64,000 bases of DNA from Exiguobacterium acetylicum DSM 20416 (GCF_000702605.1 NZ_JNIR01000001.1:982501-1046500), one strand, 5' to 3'. Shown: positions 24,854 through 34,403, counted from the first letter of the stretch. The notes: a model not told the origin generated them from the letters alone. Program-made: numbers and translations.

Positions 24854-27800
24854 CTATAAAGCGATCTTTACTGTGATTTTTTTACCGACTGCAGCCCCGT
24901 CCGCTAACAGTACATAGGTCGCTTTTTTATCTGGCACGCGATAGACCAAATCTACTTGAGAGCGATACGGAGGATAATACTGAAAAGCATTGACCCATGC
25001 TTTTTCATTGTGATTGACGTAATCAATGGGTTCATAAGAATGTCCTTTCGCATCTTGAAGCGTGAAAGTATTCGGTCTGTAGACCGCATAGCCGATGTCA
25101 CTCTCTCCCTTTTCATGTAGGATGACTGGTACCGTCACATAACGTTCATACTTGAGTGTCGGTAAATCGAGCGACGCGGGTGGTGTCTGAATTAACCGAT
25201 CCACATGGAAAGTACTCTGTTTATGGAGCGGATCACCTGGATAGGTTTGAACTAAGCCTTGTTCCATCAGCTTGTCGATGGTCGTCGCAGTTGACTTAGA
25301 CGGTGCTTTTTCAGTTGGCTTTGAATCATTTTTCATATCGCGTAACTTACTTCCCGTCGTTTGGACAGTCGGTACTTTTGACGTGACCGGAGTCGTCGAT
25401 GTATCAGTATTCTCAGACGATGCGAAGAAGAAGAGGGTGACGACAGCAGCGAGTAAGACGCCACCCGTCGTTCCAAGGGCGATTTTAAAGCGACGCTCTG
25501 TCGCTTTCGAGTTGATGACCACACTCCCAATAGCAGCATTTGGTGTAATTCGTACGGCGCGTTGTGCAGGGAGCAATGCACCGAGGACACCAGTTAACAT
25601 CGGGATCAATAACATCGTACTTAAGAAGCCGAGTTCGCTGACCGGGAACTGATTGTAGACAAAGCCAATCATCCCGAGAGCGACGAGAAGACCGAGTATG
25701 CCGGCAAAGAGTCCGGTCATCACCCCTTCAATCAGGACGAGCGAGCGGATGTACCCATCTCGCCAACCGGTGGCTTTTAAGACGGCAAGTTGTGTTTTTC
25801 GTTCATTGACGTTCTGCCACATGATTTCTGTCGTCGTTAGAATGGCAATCATGAGTGCGACGCCCATCGCGACATAATGCATCGTTCCGACTTCTAGGGC
25901 GACGAATTCACCGAGCCACGTCGCATATAAGACACCTTTTAAGCGGAACGTGACGAATAGGAAGAAGATGAACAGGCTTGTAGGTAAGGCAATCGCAACG
26001 ATTGAAAGAAGAGTGCGTTGCCAATAGGTCGCGAGCTGGTTGATGCTCATGCCGACGATACCCCGAGCACGGACAATCCGGCGTCCTTTTGAAACTTCCC
26101 CCGACTTCATGCTCTCATAAGGACGAATTTTCCGAATGAGTGCCATCGGAACAAGTGTGCCGCCCCAGTAGATGAGAAGACCCACGAGACCAATCAGGAT
26201 GATACGTCCGACTGAAGTCGCATGGCTCGTCGTCAACCAGAATGAGCCGAGAATCGCCCAAGAAATCAAGGTGACGAAGCTTCCTAAGAGGGTCGCTTCA
26301 AAGAATAATAACTTCGATAGTTGACGCGGGCGCCAACCGAGCGACAGTAAAATCGCGAATTCCTTTTTCCGAGCAAACAGCAAAATGATGTTTGAACTAA
26401 AGACATACACTAAAGCAACCGCGATGACGCTTAAGATGACCCCACTCATCCCGACCTTGGCTTCTTGGAAAATAGCCATCGAGGAGCCAAGCTTGATCCA
26501 CGGCTGTTGCACCCAGCCGAGTGCCGATTCTCCTTTTAGACCAGGTAAGTAGGTTAAAGCGAGTTGCGGAGAGGAACCGAGCGTCACGTCTGTGATCAGT
26601 CCTGTCTTATCTTCGATTTCTTGCTCGACCGCGTGGAGTTTCTTTTCGCTCTCTGCATTCATCGTCTCGACCCCTTTGACATTGACGCGAATGACAGAGA
26701 TTGCTTTTTTGCCTCGTAACTTGAAGGCAGCATCCAGTGTTGTCAGCATTGAAGGCGGTTTTGTCAGGAAGTCATAGGCATCGTTCGTCGGTTTGACATC
26801 ACGTGGTGGATTAACTGGACGATCCTTCTTATCCATGACCCACTGAGCCTTCGCTGGGAAGTAGGTCTCCATTGGTAGTTCCGTTAACGGATCTTTTGAA
26901 ATGTCTAGCTTTTTCGGATCAAAGACGCCAATGTAATTAAAACGCATTTTAGGCATGTTATTAATGTCTGTTCCAAATAGACGTGCTTCACGGTACATCG
27001 TTCGTTTGGCTAGTAGGCTATCGTTTGTGACTTCATATGGTTTGACCTGGTAGCTGAATGGCCACCGGGATGGGTAGGGACTAGCGACACTCTGATAGGA
27101 AATCGGTGATGGTTTGAGTGCTAGCCAATTAAAGCTTCCGGAAGGCTCTTCTGGAACCGTATTTTTTAGAATGTCATTCACTAATGTCTTCTGCGTATCC
27201 GAAGTCGTGACTTTATATGTTTTTTTATCCGATAAAGGTAACGTGTTTAGGTACTTGTAGCCACCTTTTTGAATAACTTGCTCCATCGTCGTATTGATCG
27301 AATCATTCTGTAAGGGGAGATCAACTTTTTCATATTTATATGTCCGGAAGGCATCAACGTACTCGCGCTGATTTAATAAGATCGGAATTTGATAGACGTC
27401 ACTCCCCATGTCAACGGGACTGTCATCCGTTTTAAAATAGCGGCTGTATGTAGCGGATTTAGTCGATTGATCCAGTCCGACCATTTTCGCCTCGGCTTCC
27501 GGATCAATTCCAGCGAGCATCGTCGCACTACCATAAGCGAATAATGGTTGTTCTCCGAGTTCTAATAAAGACACGCCTTTCACACGTGTCCCGCTTGGAG
27601 GTTCCCAACCGGCAGCAAGGAAGGAAGTCGTCGTATCTTTTTCCATCTTCAGACCGGTATTTTGGGAATCGGTGATCGTCAGTTTATAGATGCCGGGATC
27701 GGTGATCGTGTGGGTACCGACGTTCGCATCGATATAACTATTTCCGATCATCGCAATCGGGGCAGCGACTTCGACGTCTGTAATTTTTTTGATTGTCTCA

Positions 27801-28075
27801 TATTGTTTACGCGTGATGCCGCCGTCAAGACCACTTGTATAGTTTGGTTCAAGCAACTTCAAATCTTCCGTCACGCTCCGGCTGCCTTCCGGTCGAACGA
27901 CGATATCGTAAGACGATCCCCAACGTTTTTGCAGTTCATCGACGACCGTTCCGTTGTTCGCTTGCGTCGTACCGATCAAGTAACTGAGTCCGGTACTGAC
28001 GATCAGGACGCCGACGAGGAGCAGAATGAACCGCTCCTTATTGCGCCACCAGGAGTTCCAGATGAATCTCAGCAA
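24854..28075 (-). CDS. FtsX-type ABC permease with C-terminal extra domain
   Basis: About 1073 aa. One N-terminal helix (FILLLVGVLIVSTGLSYLI), a roughly 500-residue outside region, then two FtsX-like membrane blocks of three to four helices (about 550-670 and 690-870), one further helix (GGVLLAAVVTLFFFA) and an outside C-terminal domain of about 150 residues (YVTVPVILHEKG to VGKKITVKIAL) that looks like a DUF4352-type beta sandwich. Such permeases normally need an MacB/LolD-like ATPase, but none is next to it. The TTG at 28075 fits GAGGTG 8 nt upstream better than the GTG at 28084. Probably mechanotransmission or export at the envelope. Confidence 0.8.
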   Translation of the reverse strand: MLRFIWNSWWRNKERFILLLVGVLIVSTGLSYLIGTTQANNGTVVDELQKRWGSSYDIVVRPEGSRSVTEDLKLLEPNYTSGLDGGITRKQYETIKKITDVEVAAPIAMIGNSYIDANVGTHTITDPGIYKLTITDSQNTGLKMEKDTTTSFLAAGWEPPSGTRVKGVSLLELGEQPLFAYGSATMLAGIDPEAEAKMVGLDQSTKSATYSRYFKTDDSPVDMGSDVYQIPILLNQREYVDAFRTYKYEKVDLPLQNDSINTTMEQVIQKGGYKYLNTLPLSDKKTYKVTTSDTQKTLVNDILKNTVPEEPSGSFNWLALKPSPISYQSVASPYPSRWPFSYQVKPYEVTNDSLLAKRTMYREARLFGTDINNMPKMRFNYIGVFDPKKLDISKDPLTELPMETYFPAKAQWVMDKKDRPVNPPRDVKPTNDAYDFLTKPPSMLTTLDAAFKLRGKKAISVIRVNVKGVETMNAESEKKLHAVEQEIEDKTGLITDVTLGSSPQLALTYLPGLKGESALGWVQQPWIKLGSSMAIFQEAKVGMSGVILSVIAVALVYVFSSNIILLFARKKEFAILLSLGWRPRQLSKLLFFEATLLGSFVTLISWAILGSFWLTTSHATSVGRIILIGLVGLLIYWGGTLVPMALIRKIRPYESMKSGEVSKGRRIVRARGIVGMSINQLATYWQRTLLSIVAIALPTSLFIFFLFVTFRLKGVLYATWLGEFVALEVGTMHYVAMGVALMIAILTTTEIMWQNVNERKTQLAVLKATGWRDGYIRSLVLIEGVMTGLFAGILGLLVALGMIGFVYNQFPVSELGFLSTMLLIPMLTGVLGALLPAQRAVRITPNAAIGSVVINSKATERRFKIALGTTGGVLLAAVVTLFFFASSENTDTSTTPVTSKVPTVQTTGSKLRDMKNDSKPTEKAPSKSTATTIDKLMEQGLVQTYPGDPLHKQSTFHVDRLIQTPPASLDLPTLKYERYVTVPVILHEKGESDIGYAVYRPNTFTLQDAKGHSYEPIDYVNHNEKAWVNAFQYYPPYRSQVDLVYRVPDKKATYVLLADGAAVGKKITVKIAL

Positions 28076-28236
28076 GTTCTCCACCTCATTTCGATTTGAT
28101 TAATTGGTCATTGCATAAAATTCCTTTCAATAAGATATTCTTTTATCCATATATTTCTTTTTTTTCCATTATATACAAATAAAAGTGAATTGACTAAAAA
28201 AGCTGTTAATTAGGTATGTTAGTTTTTATTAGATTA

Positions 28237-28263
28237 GAAAAAGCACCTCACGAAGGAGGTGCT
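28237..28263 (-). terminator. intrinsic terminator
   Basis: AGCACCTC / GAGGTGCT hairpin followed by TTTTTC on the minus strand, directly after the GNAT gene stop. Confidence 0.8.
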
Positions 28264-28266
28264 ACA

Positions 28267-28803
28267 TCAGGATTGATTCTTTAAAGTAAGGAATGGATTG
28301 CATTTCCGCATGATGATCTCGTCAAACGAAACGCCATTGTACAGTAAAGCGTCAGGAATCGATTCTACGATGTGAAAGCCAACTTTTTTATACGCAGCGA
28401 TGGCTCGCTCATTATGGGAAAACACTTCAAGTTCGAGTCGATGGAGCCGGAGTTCCTCGAAACAAAAGCGGATGATACACGCGATCGCTTCTGACCCGTA
28501 TCCTAGACCGGTCCAGGGGAGGGCGCGCATCGAAATGCGAAAGCCCGCTTGTTTCAACTTTACATCGATGTCTAAAATCGAACACTCGCCAATTATTTCA
28601 CCGGAGTTCAAACAGATAGCGAAGTCAAAGCGCGTCGGATCAGCTTGGATCGAAAGAATGTGTCGTTCGATCTGTTCGAGCGAAAACGTCGCCGTCGTAC
28701 CAGTCAGGTAACGTAATGTCTCATCCTGGATTTGTTCGAATAAGACGTGTGCATCCGTCACGTTAAGCGGGCGTAGGAAAATTCGTTCTGCGGTCAGGTC
28801 CAT
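28267..28803 (-). CDS. GNAT acetyltransferase, RimJ/RimL type
   Basis: 178 aa. Starts with the RimJ/L-like LTAERIFLRPLNVTDAHVLFE, and ends with GYGSEAIACIIRFCFEEL, then RLELEVFSHNERAIAAYKKVGF, the acetyl-CoA loop and the typical asparagine-bearing helix. It acetylates an N-terminal amine or a small molecule. AAGGAAGG precedes ATG 28803. Lies 16 bp after the MFS gene, so it may share the T-box controlled transcript. Confidence 0.82.
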   Translation of the reverse strand: MDLTAERIFLRPLNVTDAHVLFEQIQDETLRYLTGTTATFSLEQIERHILSIQADPTRFDFAICLNSGEIIGECSILDIDVKLKQAGFRISMRALPWTGLGYGSEAIACIIRFCFEELRLHRLELEVFSHNERAIAAYKKVGFHIVESIPDALLYNGVSFDEIIMRKCNPFLTLKNQS

Positions 28804-28818
28804 GAATACCTTCCTTTC

Positions 28819-30045
28819 TCATGACGAAAGCTTGATTGTTTCATCCGTTTCCGTCGTAAAATAATGACGCTTCGTTCGATTTTGGACGATGAAGACGATC
28901 AATCCACCGACGAACAGGAAGCTGACTGCAGAGACGGTATACGCCAAGCGAATCGAGGTCTCGGCATAGATACCTATCAACGCCGTCAAGAGAATGACAC
29001 CAGCTGACTGGACGACATGGATACTACTGAGGAATCGTCCCATCAAGTCGACCGGAATATGCGTTTGAGCAAACGTCATGAAGCCGGTGTTCGCAAACGC
29101 AAGGGCGAACGTCAGCAAGAAAAAGCCAATCGCTGCCGTCAAGAATGACGTCGCTGTGGCAAAAATCAAATAACCGATCGGTGTCACCAGTGCTCCGAAT
29201 TGAATCAAGAAGCGGAGCGACAAGCGATGCGTGAAGGTCGCATTGACCGCAGAACCACAGATGATACCGATTCCGGCGATACTGACGAGAAACCCGTACG
29301 TGCTCTCATCCATCTGCAGGACAATCGTCGCAAACGAGGCTTCGAGTGAATCAAGTCCGCTCATAAGGACAATCATCAACGCATAGAAGGCGTAGACGAG
29401 CGTGATGTAGCGCCGCGTCCGTGCAAACTGAAGGGTCTCTTTCCAGTCCGTGAGAATCACTCGAATTGAGAATGTTGTTTTTTCTTTCGATTTAATGTGA
29501 ACGTTCGGTAAGAAGGACAGGAGAATAGCAGAAAACATTAGTGCTCCCGCATTCATTATGATCGCCGTCTCCGGGGAACCGATCAAAAACAAGAAGCCGG
29601 CAATCGACGGTCCGAGAATGAAGCCGGCCGATTGAATAAAGTTCTTTAACGCATTGAACCGTTGGCGGCTGTTCTCCGGGACGAGCTTCGTCATGTAGAT
29701 CAACGACGATGTCTCAAACAGCGTGTTGCCGATGTTCAGGATAAAGACGAGCGCATAAAGGACATACAGTGAATCGATCAGTGTCAGTGAAAAGACGAGC
29801 CCGGCACGCCCGACGTCAAGCAACACGAGCAAGCGACGTTGATTGATCCGATCGACGACACTACCGGACCAAAGACTCGTCAACAGCGCGGAGATCGGCA
29901 ACAGAATATAGAGAACGGAGACGGCGAACGCTGATCCCGTTCGTTCAAGGACAATTAAATTCAAGGCGATGAAGTAGACCCAAGCGCCGATGTTCGAGAC
30001 ACCGACACCAAGTAATAGCAATCCAGGGTATTTCCAATTCGACAT
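28819..30045 (-). CDS. MFS exporter (DHA3-like)
   Basis: 408 aa with twelve hydrophobic helices. The loop after helix 2 reads SGSVVDRINQRRLLVLLDVGRAG, the MFS motif A variant of the DHA3 / enterobactin-exporter-like group (GxxxDRxxRrrxl). It is likely a proton-coupled exporter of a drug-like or amino-acid-derived compound. ATG 30045 has AAGGAG 8 nt upstream; a GTG nine bases earlier is less likely. It is preceded by a T-box leader, so its expression should rise when a specific tRNA is uncharged. Confidence 0.85.
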   Translation of the reverse strand: MSNWKYPGLLLLGVGVSNIGAWVYFIALNLIVLERTGSAFAVSVLYILLPISALLTSLWSGSVVDRINQRRLLVLLDVGRAGLVFSLTLIDSLYVLYALVFILNIGNTLFETSSLIYMTKLVPENSRQRFNALKNFIQSAGFILGPSIAGFLFLIGSPETAIIMNAGALMFSAILLSFLPNVHIKSKEKTTFSIRVILTDWKETLQFARTRRYITLVYAFYALMIVLMSGLDSLEASFATIVLQMDESTYGFLVSIAGIGIICGSAVNATFTHRLSLRFLIQFGALVTPIGYLIFATATSFLTAAIGFFLLTFALAFANTGFMTFAQTHIPVDLMGRFLSSIHVVQSAGVILLTALIGIYAETSIRLAYTVSAVSFLFVGGLIVFIVQNRTKRHYFTTETDETIKLSS

Positions 30046-30080
30046 CCGACACACTCCTTTTTATTGTGTTTTAAGCCAAT

Positions 30081-30117
30081 AAAAAAATCCCACCTCCAAG
30101 ACGTTGGTCTTGGGGAC
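30081..30117 (-). terminator. T-box regulated terminator
   Basis: TCCCCAAGAC / GTCTTGG...GGGA stem followed by seven T on the minus strand. It competes with the antiterminator formed by the T-box core. Confidence 0.75.
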
Positions 30118-30378
30118 GAGACTGTGCGTGTCGTGGTGCCACCCCTGTTCGCGAGACCGTCACCGGTACCGCCTTCATCGGTACGACCGCTTTTAAACGG
30201 CAAATACCTGAGCTCGATAACGGGAGCACCCGTCACGATATCCCCGATTCGGTTCCACCGTGCTGCTCAGAGGCTTGGTTCGGTCAATGGCTGATGCTCC
30301 TTCCCACCAATCGGAGCTCTCTAGGAAAAGCCGAGATGACGTACTGTTCTCTTCGACGCGTTTGATTCATGTGATTTG
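30081..30378 (-). promoter_or_regulatory. T-box leader upstream of MFS gene
   Basis: On the minus strand the 300-nt leader has the T-box parts in order: an AGTA element near 30343, the distal stem with AGAGAGCTCC and GGTGGGAAGGAGC, a specifier-loop strand containing GACCGAACCAAG (about 30270-30281), then the T-box core AGGGGTGGCACCACG at about 30132-30145 and a terminator ending in TTTTTTT (30117-30081). The core bulge UGGC would pair with an acceptor end that has G as discriminator. Candidate specifiers in the loop strand are AAC (Asn), ACC (Thr) and CAA (Gln); G-discriminator favours Asn or Gln. A TATGCT -10-like box lies near 30390. Confidence 0.8.
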
Positions 30379-30567
30379 TCTCATCCTAGCATATGCAGAA
30401 TGAAACAGTAAAGAATTTTATCAATTTTTTTACAATTATTGAAAATGATACATAGGTATCAGAATTGGAAAAATAATCAAAATGGTAAAAGATGTAACAG
30501 GTTGTATGATACATTGTCATGGTCACGCGTTCACCATCAAGAAAGTCGTTCGAAAGGAGGAAAAGAA

Positions 30568-31047
30568 ATGAAGCGTTTGATTTTTTTCATATCTCCACTC
30601 CTAGTTCTTACCGGAGCTGTCTTTTTCACGACGTTTCGTCCAGTCGAGCAAGCGATCTATTTCTTAATCTTATTTTTACTGACCTGTCTGTCAGCGATGA
30701 CCTTAGTGGAGCGTCTCGTCAAACGCCATGATATGATGCGACGACTGAACAAGATCCATCCACTTATCGGGATCGTAATGGGGATAGTTGTGCTTGGCTC
30801 ATTAGTCAGTGGTCTCATATGGTTAGCACCTTCGTTATCGAATCCGAGTCTCGTTGGTCTTCTCGTAACCTTCCTCTTCATGTATGGTGGAATCCTCGTT
30901 CTCGGTTTCGTTGTCAGTTGTTTCTTCGAAGGCATTACGCGACAACCGAAGGATCAATTGATTCGCCCGGTCTTTTTGTTCATCGGAACCGGCTATCTCA
31001 TCTTGACCGTCTTCGGAATCTTGCAACTGTACCGTCAAACCGGATGA
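30568..31047 (+). CDS. four-helix membrane protein
   Basis: 159 aa, hydrophobic helices at about residues 4-24, 30-48, 66-90, 96-118 and 130-152 (four or five). The linker KRHDMMRRLNKIHP is basic and so cytoplasmic. AAAGGAGG precedes ATG 30568; the longer frame from 30439 has no ribosome site. Single gene closed by a terminator. Function unknown. Confidence 0.65.
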   Translation: MKRLIFFISPLLVLTGAVFFTTFRPVEQAIYFLILFLLTCLSAMTLVERLVKRHDMMRRLNKIHPLIGIVMGIVVLGSLVSGLIWLAPSLSNPSLVGLLVTFLFMYGGILVLGFVVSCFFEGITRQPKDQLIRPVFLFIGTGYLILTVFGILQLYRQTG

Positions 31048-31052
31048 TAGCA

Positions 31053-31086
31053 AACCCCTCTGACGCCTAGAGACGACAGAGGGGTT
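31053..31086. terminator. bidirectional terminator
   Basis: AACCCCTCTG pairs exactly with CAGAGGGGTT (14-nt loop) between convergent genes. Confidence 0.7.
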
Positions 31087-31093
31087 ATTGTGT

Positions 31094-31531
31094 TTACTGA
31101 ACTTTTAACGAGAATCCAAATTGTCCGTCGCCTTGTTTCCAGCGGGAGTTCAATTCATAGGCATAGACACCGGGTTCTGTGGGTGCGTTGAACTGATCAT
31201 TTTTCAAAGTGACAGTGGCATCCTCTTTTTGATCATTCCACTGCGATAGTTTCACGCTTTCGAGGTCCCCGGTTAACTCGATACGGACAGGTGCCCCGGC
31301 AGAGACATTGACCGGTTTTTGCTCTTTTGTCATATCAAGTCCGTTGCGATATATCTTATCGACACATTGACTGCGAAGTAAGCTATCCCAACAATAAGAG
31401 CCTTGAACGGTCGGAACATCCTTTCCGTTCGCCTTAACTTCAGGTTTCGGCGGTGCACCCCGGAACGGTTCAAAAACGATGATGCACACGACTAGAATAA
31501 GTAGAACGGCTAACGTTAAACCACGTTTCAT
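31094..31531 (-). CDS. exported protein with conserved Cys pair
   Basis: 145 aa. One N-terminal hydrophobic segment (LTLAVLLILVVCIIVF) works as a signal anchor or signal peptide. Outside domain of about 110 residues: GSYCWDSLLRSQCVDK with two cysteines that may form a disulfide, then a beta-sandwich-like pattern ending GVYAYELNSRWKQGDGQFGFSLKV. AAGGAGG precedes ATG 31531. A decayed paralog lies at 17844-18135. Function unknown. Confidence 0.7.
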   Translation of the reverse strand: MKRGLTLAVLLILVVCIIVFEPFRGAPPKPEVKANGKDVPTVQGSYCWDSLLRSQCVDKIYRNGLDMTKEQKPVNVSAGAPVRIELTGDLESVKLSQWNDQKEDATVTLKNDQFNAPTEPGVYAYELNSRWKQGDGQFGFSLKVQ

Positions 31532-31723
31532 GAGGCACCTCCTTGGTATTTTCTTTATTTTACCAAAAGAAAAAATCAAATAGAAAAGCTTTTAAATGAA
31601 AAGATATTCAGTTTTTAATTTTTGGTGAGTTTGATCATTTATTTGACGTGGTGTGTATGTAAAAACAAAAGGGTAAAGGATAAGAGATGCTATATCTAAA
31701 CGAAAAGAAAGTGAGGCAAAAAC

Positions 31724-32755
31724 ATGAAGGCAGTCACGGTCATAGGACATGGTGGACTCGATCAACTGAAGTACATTGATATGGAAACACCACAACCGAA
31801 ACAAGGCGAGGTGCTGATTGAAATCAAAGCCTGTGCCTTGAACAATACAGAAATCTGGATGCGGGAAGGCGCCTATGGTGTGGAGAGTGAATCAGGCTGG
31901 AAAGCAGAAGGTGTGCAATTCCCACGAATCCCCGGTTCAGACATCAGCGGACGGATCGTCGCGGTCGGAGACGGTGTCGCAGAATCGAAGATCGGTCGTG
32001 ACGTTGTCTTGTTTCCGTTCACAGCAAGTGGAGAAATCAAAGACGAACAGAGTGCCGAGAACTTATCGTTCATCGGTTCCGAGTATGACGGCGGGTACGC
32101 TGAATACGTTCGTTGGCCGCTTAAGCTCTGTTACGACATGCCGCTTGCCTCCTATACGGACAGTGCCGTCTTCTCGGTCAGTGGCTTGACGGCGTGGCAT
32201 ATGGTCGAGCAACTCGACTTACAACAAGGGCAGACCGTTCTCGTAACAGGCGCCAGTGGCGGTGTCGGTTCACTTAACGTCCAGATTGCGAAGCGTGTCT
32301 TCGGCGCGCGTGTCGTCGCACTCGTTGGTGACTTGAAGCTAACGGATCAATTGCACGAACTCGGGGCGGACCTGGTCGTCTCCTACCGTGAGCCGGACTG
32401 GGATCAACAAGTCATGCAAGAAGTCGGTCCGGTCGATGCGATTCTCGATGTCGTCGGCGATGCCGTGTTTAAAAAAGGTCTTGAGCTGCTAAAGCGCGGC
32501 GGAACGTACTGCATTTCCGGATCGTCCGGGGGACAGGTGACGTCGCTTGATTTTCGAACGCTTTACTTAAAGCATATCCGTCTGCAAGGATCCGTCCTTG
32601 GCAATCGTCATGATTACGAGAAGCTGCTTGAGGCAGTTCGGACGCAGACGATTCAGCCGGTCATCGACCGGATGTTCCCGCTCGCTGAAGCGCGAGAAGC
32701 CCAAGCGTACTTCAAACAAGCTGGCAAATTTGGCAAAGTCGTCTTGCTACCATAA
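31724..32755 (+). CDS. MDR-family zinc-type alcohol dehydrogenase-like oxidoreductase
   Basis: 343 aa. GroES-like domain with PGSDISGRIVAVGDGV (about residues 68-83) and Rossmann domain with VTGASGGVGSLNVQIAK (about 170-186). The usual structural-zinc cysteines are not seen. Likely an NADPH-dependent quinone or enone reductase in the cytosol. GTGAGG precedes ATG 31724. It is only distantly like the 1090 gene, with the same domain order. Single gene closed by a terminator. Confidence 0.85.
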   Translation: MKAVTVIGHGGLDQLKYIDMETPQPKQGEVLIEIKACALNNTEIWMREGAYGVESESGWKAEGVQFPRIPGSDISGRIVAVGDGVAESKIGRDVVLFPFTASGEIKDEQSAENLSFIGSEYDGGYAEYVRWPLKLCYDMPLASYTDSAVFSVSGLTAWHMVEQLDLQQGQTVLVTGASGGVGSLNVQIAKRVFGARVVALVGDLKLTDQLHELGADLVVSYREPDWDQQVMQEVGPVDAILDVVGDAVFKKGLELLKRGGTYCISGSSGGQVTSLDFRTLYLKHIRLQGSVLGNRHDYEKLLEAVRTQTIQPVIDRMFPLAEAREAQAYFKQAGKFGKVVLLP

Positions 32756-32768
32756 GAGAAAACGAACA

Positions 32769-32814
32769 AAACGAGCTAACCTCTTCCAGTTAAAGAAAGG
32801 GTAGCTCGTTTTCG
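32769..32814 (+). terminator. intrinsic terminator
   Basis: AAACGAGCTA pairs with TAGCTCGTTTT. Lies between convergent genes and may work in both directions. Confidence 0.7.
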
Positions 32815-32821
32815 TGTCGAT

Positions 32822-33304
32822 TTAAGGGCTAGGTATGATGTAAAAAAGCGTGACGGTCGATGTGATAGGTTCGTCTTCCGTAAAATCCGTGAATTCCTCT
32901 TGTGATTGATAAATCGTATACGCATGGGTCGAAAAGAGATCCGTTATCCATTCTGGAACATCTGCAGAAAGGGAGAGCGACTGAATCTGTTCAAGTGGAA
33001 ACGGTGTTCCAACCGGATTTTGCGTGTGAACATGTAGTGCGTCCTGCGAAGCATCCTCGCGGGCGATTGTCATATAAATCTGATGCTCGATCTGTTTTTC
33101 CTCGAGTTTTTGGCGCATGTCCTGCAAAGCGCTCAACGCGATCCGAAGATGTGCTTTACGAAGGCGCAGACTCGTATTGCCATGACCATAAAAGTCAGGG
33201 TGCACATGCCAGTCGTCTGAATCAATATAGGAGGGAGAAGAATAACTTTTGAATTCAAGTTCTAGATTTTTAAAATAACGGCGTTTACCGCGAAATTTTT
33301 TCAT
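32822..33304 (-). CDS. hypothetical protein
   Basis: 160 aa, cytosolic, basic N end (MKKFRGKRRYFKN). Contains a His-rich DDWHVHPDFYGHGN segment (about residues 30-43) and a helix (LRIALSALQDMRQKLEEKQIEHQ) followed by a strand and a second histidine cluster (ALHVHTQN). The histidines might bind metal; this is only a composition-based thought. GAAAGG precedes ATG 33304. No family recognised. Confidence 0.6.
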   Translation of the reverse strand: MKKFRGKRRYFKNLELEFKSYSSPSYIDSDDWHVHPDFYGHGNTSLRLRKAHLRIALSALQDMRQKLEEKQIEHQIYMTIAREDASQDALHVHTQNPVGTPFPLEQIQSLSLSADVPEWITDLFSTHAYTIYQSQEEFTDFTEDEPITSTVTLFYIIPSP

Positions 33305-33535
33305 GGTTCATCGACCTTTCAAGTAAGTATGTGTACATAGTATCATGTTGTATCAAGACTATCTCATCTGTTGAACGGCATACAGTCTTAATACAATGTT
33401 CAATTATAAAATTTAAAAAATCTTATTCAAATCATTCATAAATATTTTTATGATACTCTAGATAAATCATTGTTTGTCTTATGTATTTAGTCTTTCTATA
33501 ATCAGGGAGAGAGTAAACTTAAAGGAGAACATTAC

Positions 33536-34390
33536 ATGATTGATTTTGAATGGTATCGCAGTTTCATCCATGTCTACCAACAACGTTCCGTCTCGGCAGC
33601 TGCCCGAATTCGTTTTTTGACGCAGCCAGCGGTCAGTCAGCATATCGCGGCGCTCGAGGCAGAGCTTGAGACGTCTTTGTTCATCCGTGCACCTCGGCAA
33701 ATGATTCCGACAGACGCCGGAACAGCCCTCTATACACAAGTCGTCGGGTTGATTGATCGGCTTGAAGAGTTATCGCTCGAGATGAAGTACGAAGCAGGGG
33801 AACAACCTCGTCCAGTCTTGAAGTTCGGTGGACCGACAGAATTCGTCACGCATGGGATCGTGCCAAAATTGCCGCTCGACATCGCCCAATTCACGGCCAT
33901 CTTTGATTTGACGGTTCCCTTATTGCAACGGCTGCTCTCGAATGAGCTCGATTTCATCATCGCAACGAAACGGATTGATGAGCCAGGCGTCCAGTACGTC
34001 CCGATCGCTGACGAACGCTTTCATTTGATCGCCCCGATTGGCTACGAAGTTCCGGAAGTGGATCTAAAGGAATGGATGGCCCGTCAGCGCTGGATCAGTT
34101 ACGGACTCGAGCTGCCGATCATTCGTCGGTACTATCAGACGCAGTTCGGGGAACGACCTGGGATCCGTCCGGAAATGATTTTACCGAACGTCGACGCGAT
34201 TCTAAAAGCCATCGAAGCGGGGCACGGGATCAGCGTCCTCCCCGATTATCTCGTCGAGGTAGCGGTCAGTGCTGGACGGGTCCAGCGGATTGCACCGGAA
34301 CGATTCGCGACGAATCAGTTATACGTCGCCTATCGAACGGAATCTCGTCATGATCCGGTTTTGCAGCAGGCGATTAAAGCGTTAGGTTGA
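33536..34390 (+). CDS. LysR-family transcriptional regulator
   Basis: 284 aa. N-terminal winged HTH (YRSFIHVYQQRSVSAAARIRFLTQPAVSQHIAALEAELETSLFIR, residues 7-52) and a periplasmic-binding-like effector domain (about 90-284). AAAGGAG precedes ATG 33536. The neighbours downstream (quinol monooxygenase and DJ-1/PfpI, opposite strand) are possible targets, because LysR genes often control nearby genes, but they are convergent, not divergent. Closed by a strong terminator. Confidence 0.85.
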   Translation: MIDFEWYRSFIHVYQQRSVSAAARIRFLTQPAVSQHIAALEAELETSLFIRAPRQMIPTDAGTALYTQVVGLIDRLEELSLEMKYEAGEQPRPVLKFGGPTEFVTHGIVPKLPLDIAQFTAIFDLTVPLLQRLLSNELDFIIATKRIDEPGVQYVPIADERFHLIAPIGYEVPEVDLKEWMARQRWISYGLELPIIRRYYQTQFGERPGIRPEMILPNVDAILKAIEAGHGISVLPDYLVEVAVSAGRVQRIAPERFATNQLYVAYRTESRHDPVLQQAIKALG

Positions 34391-34403
34391 ATCGTATGAA
34401 AAA

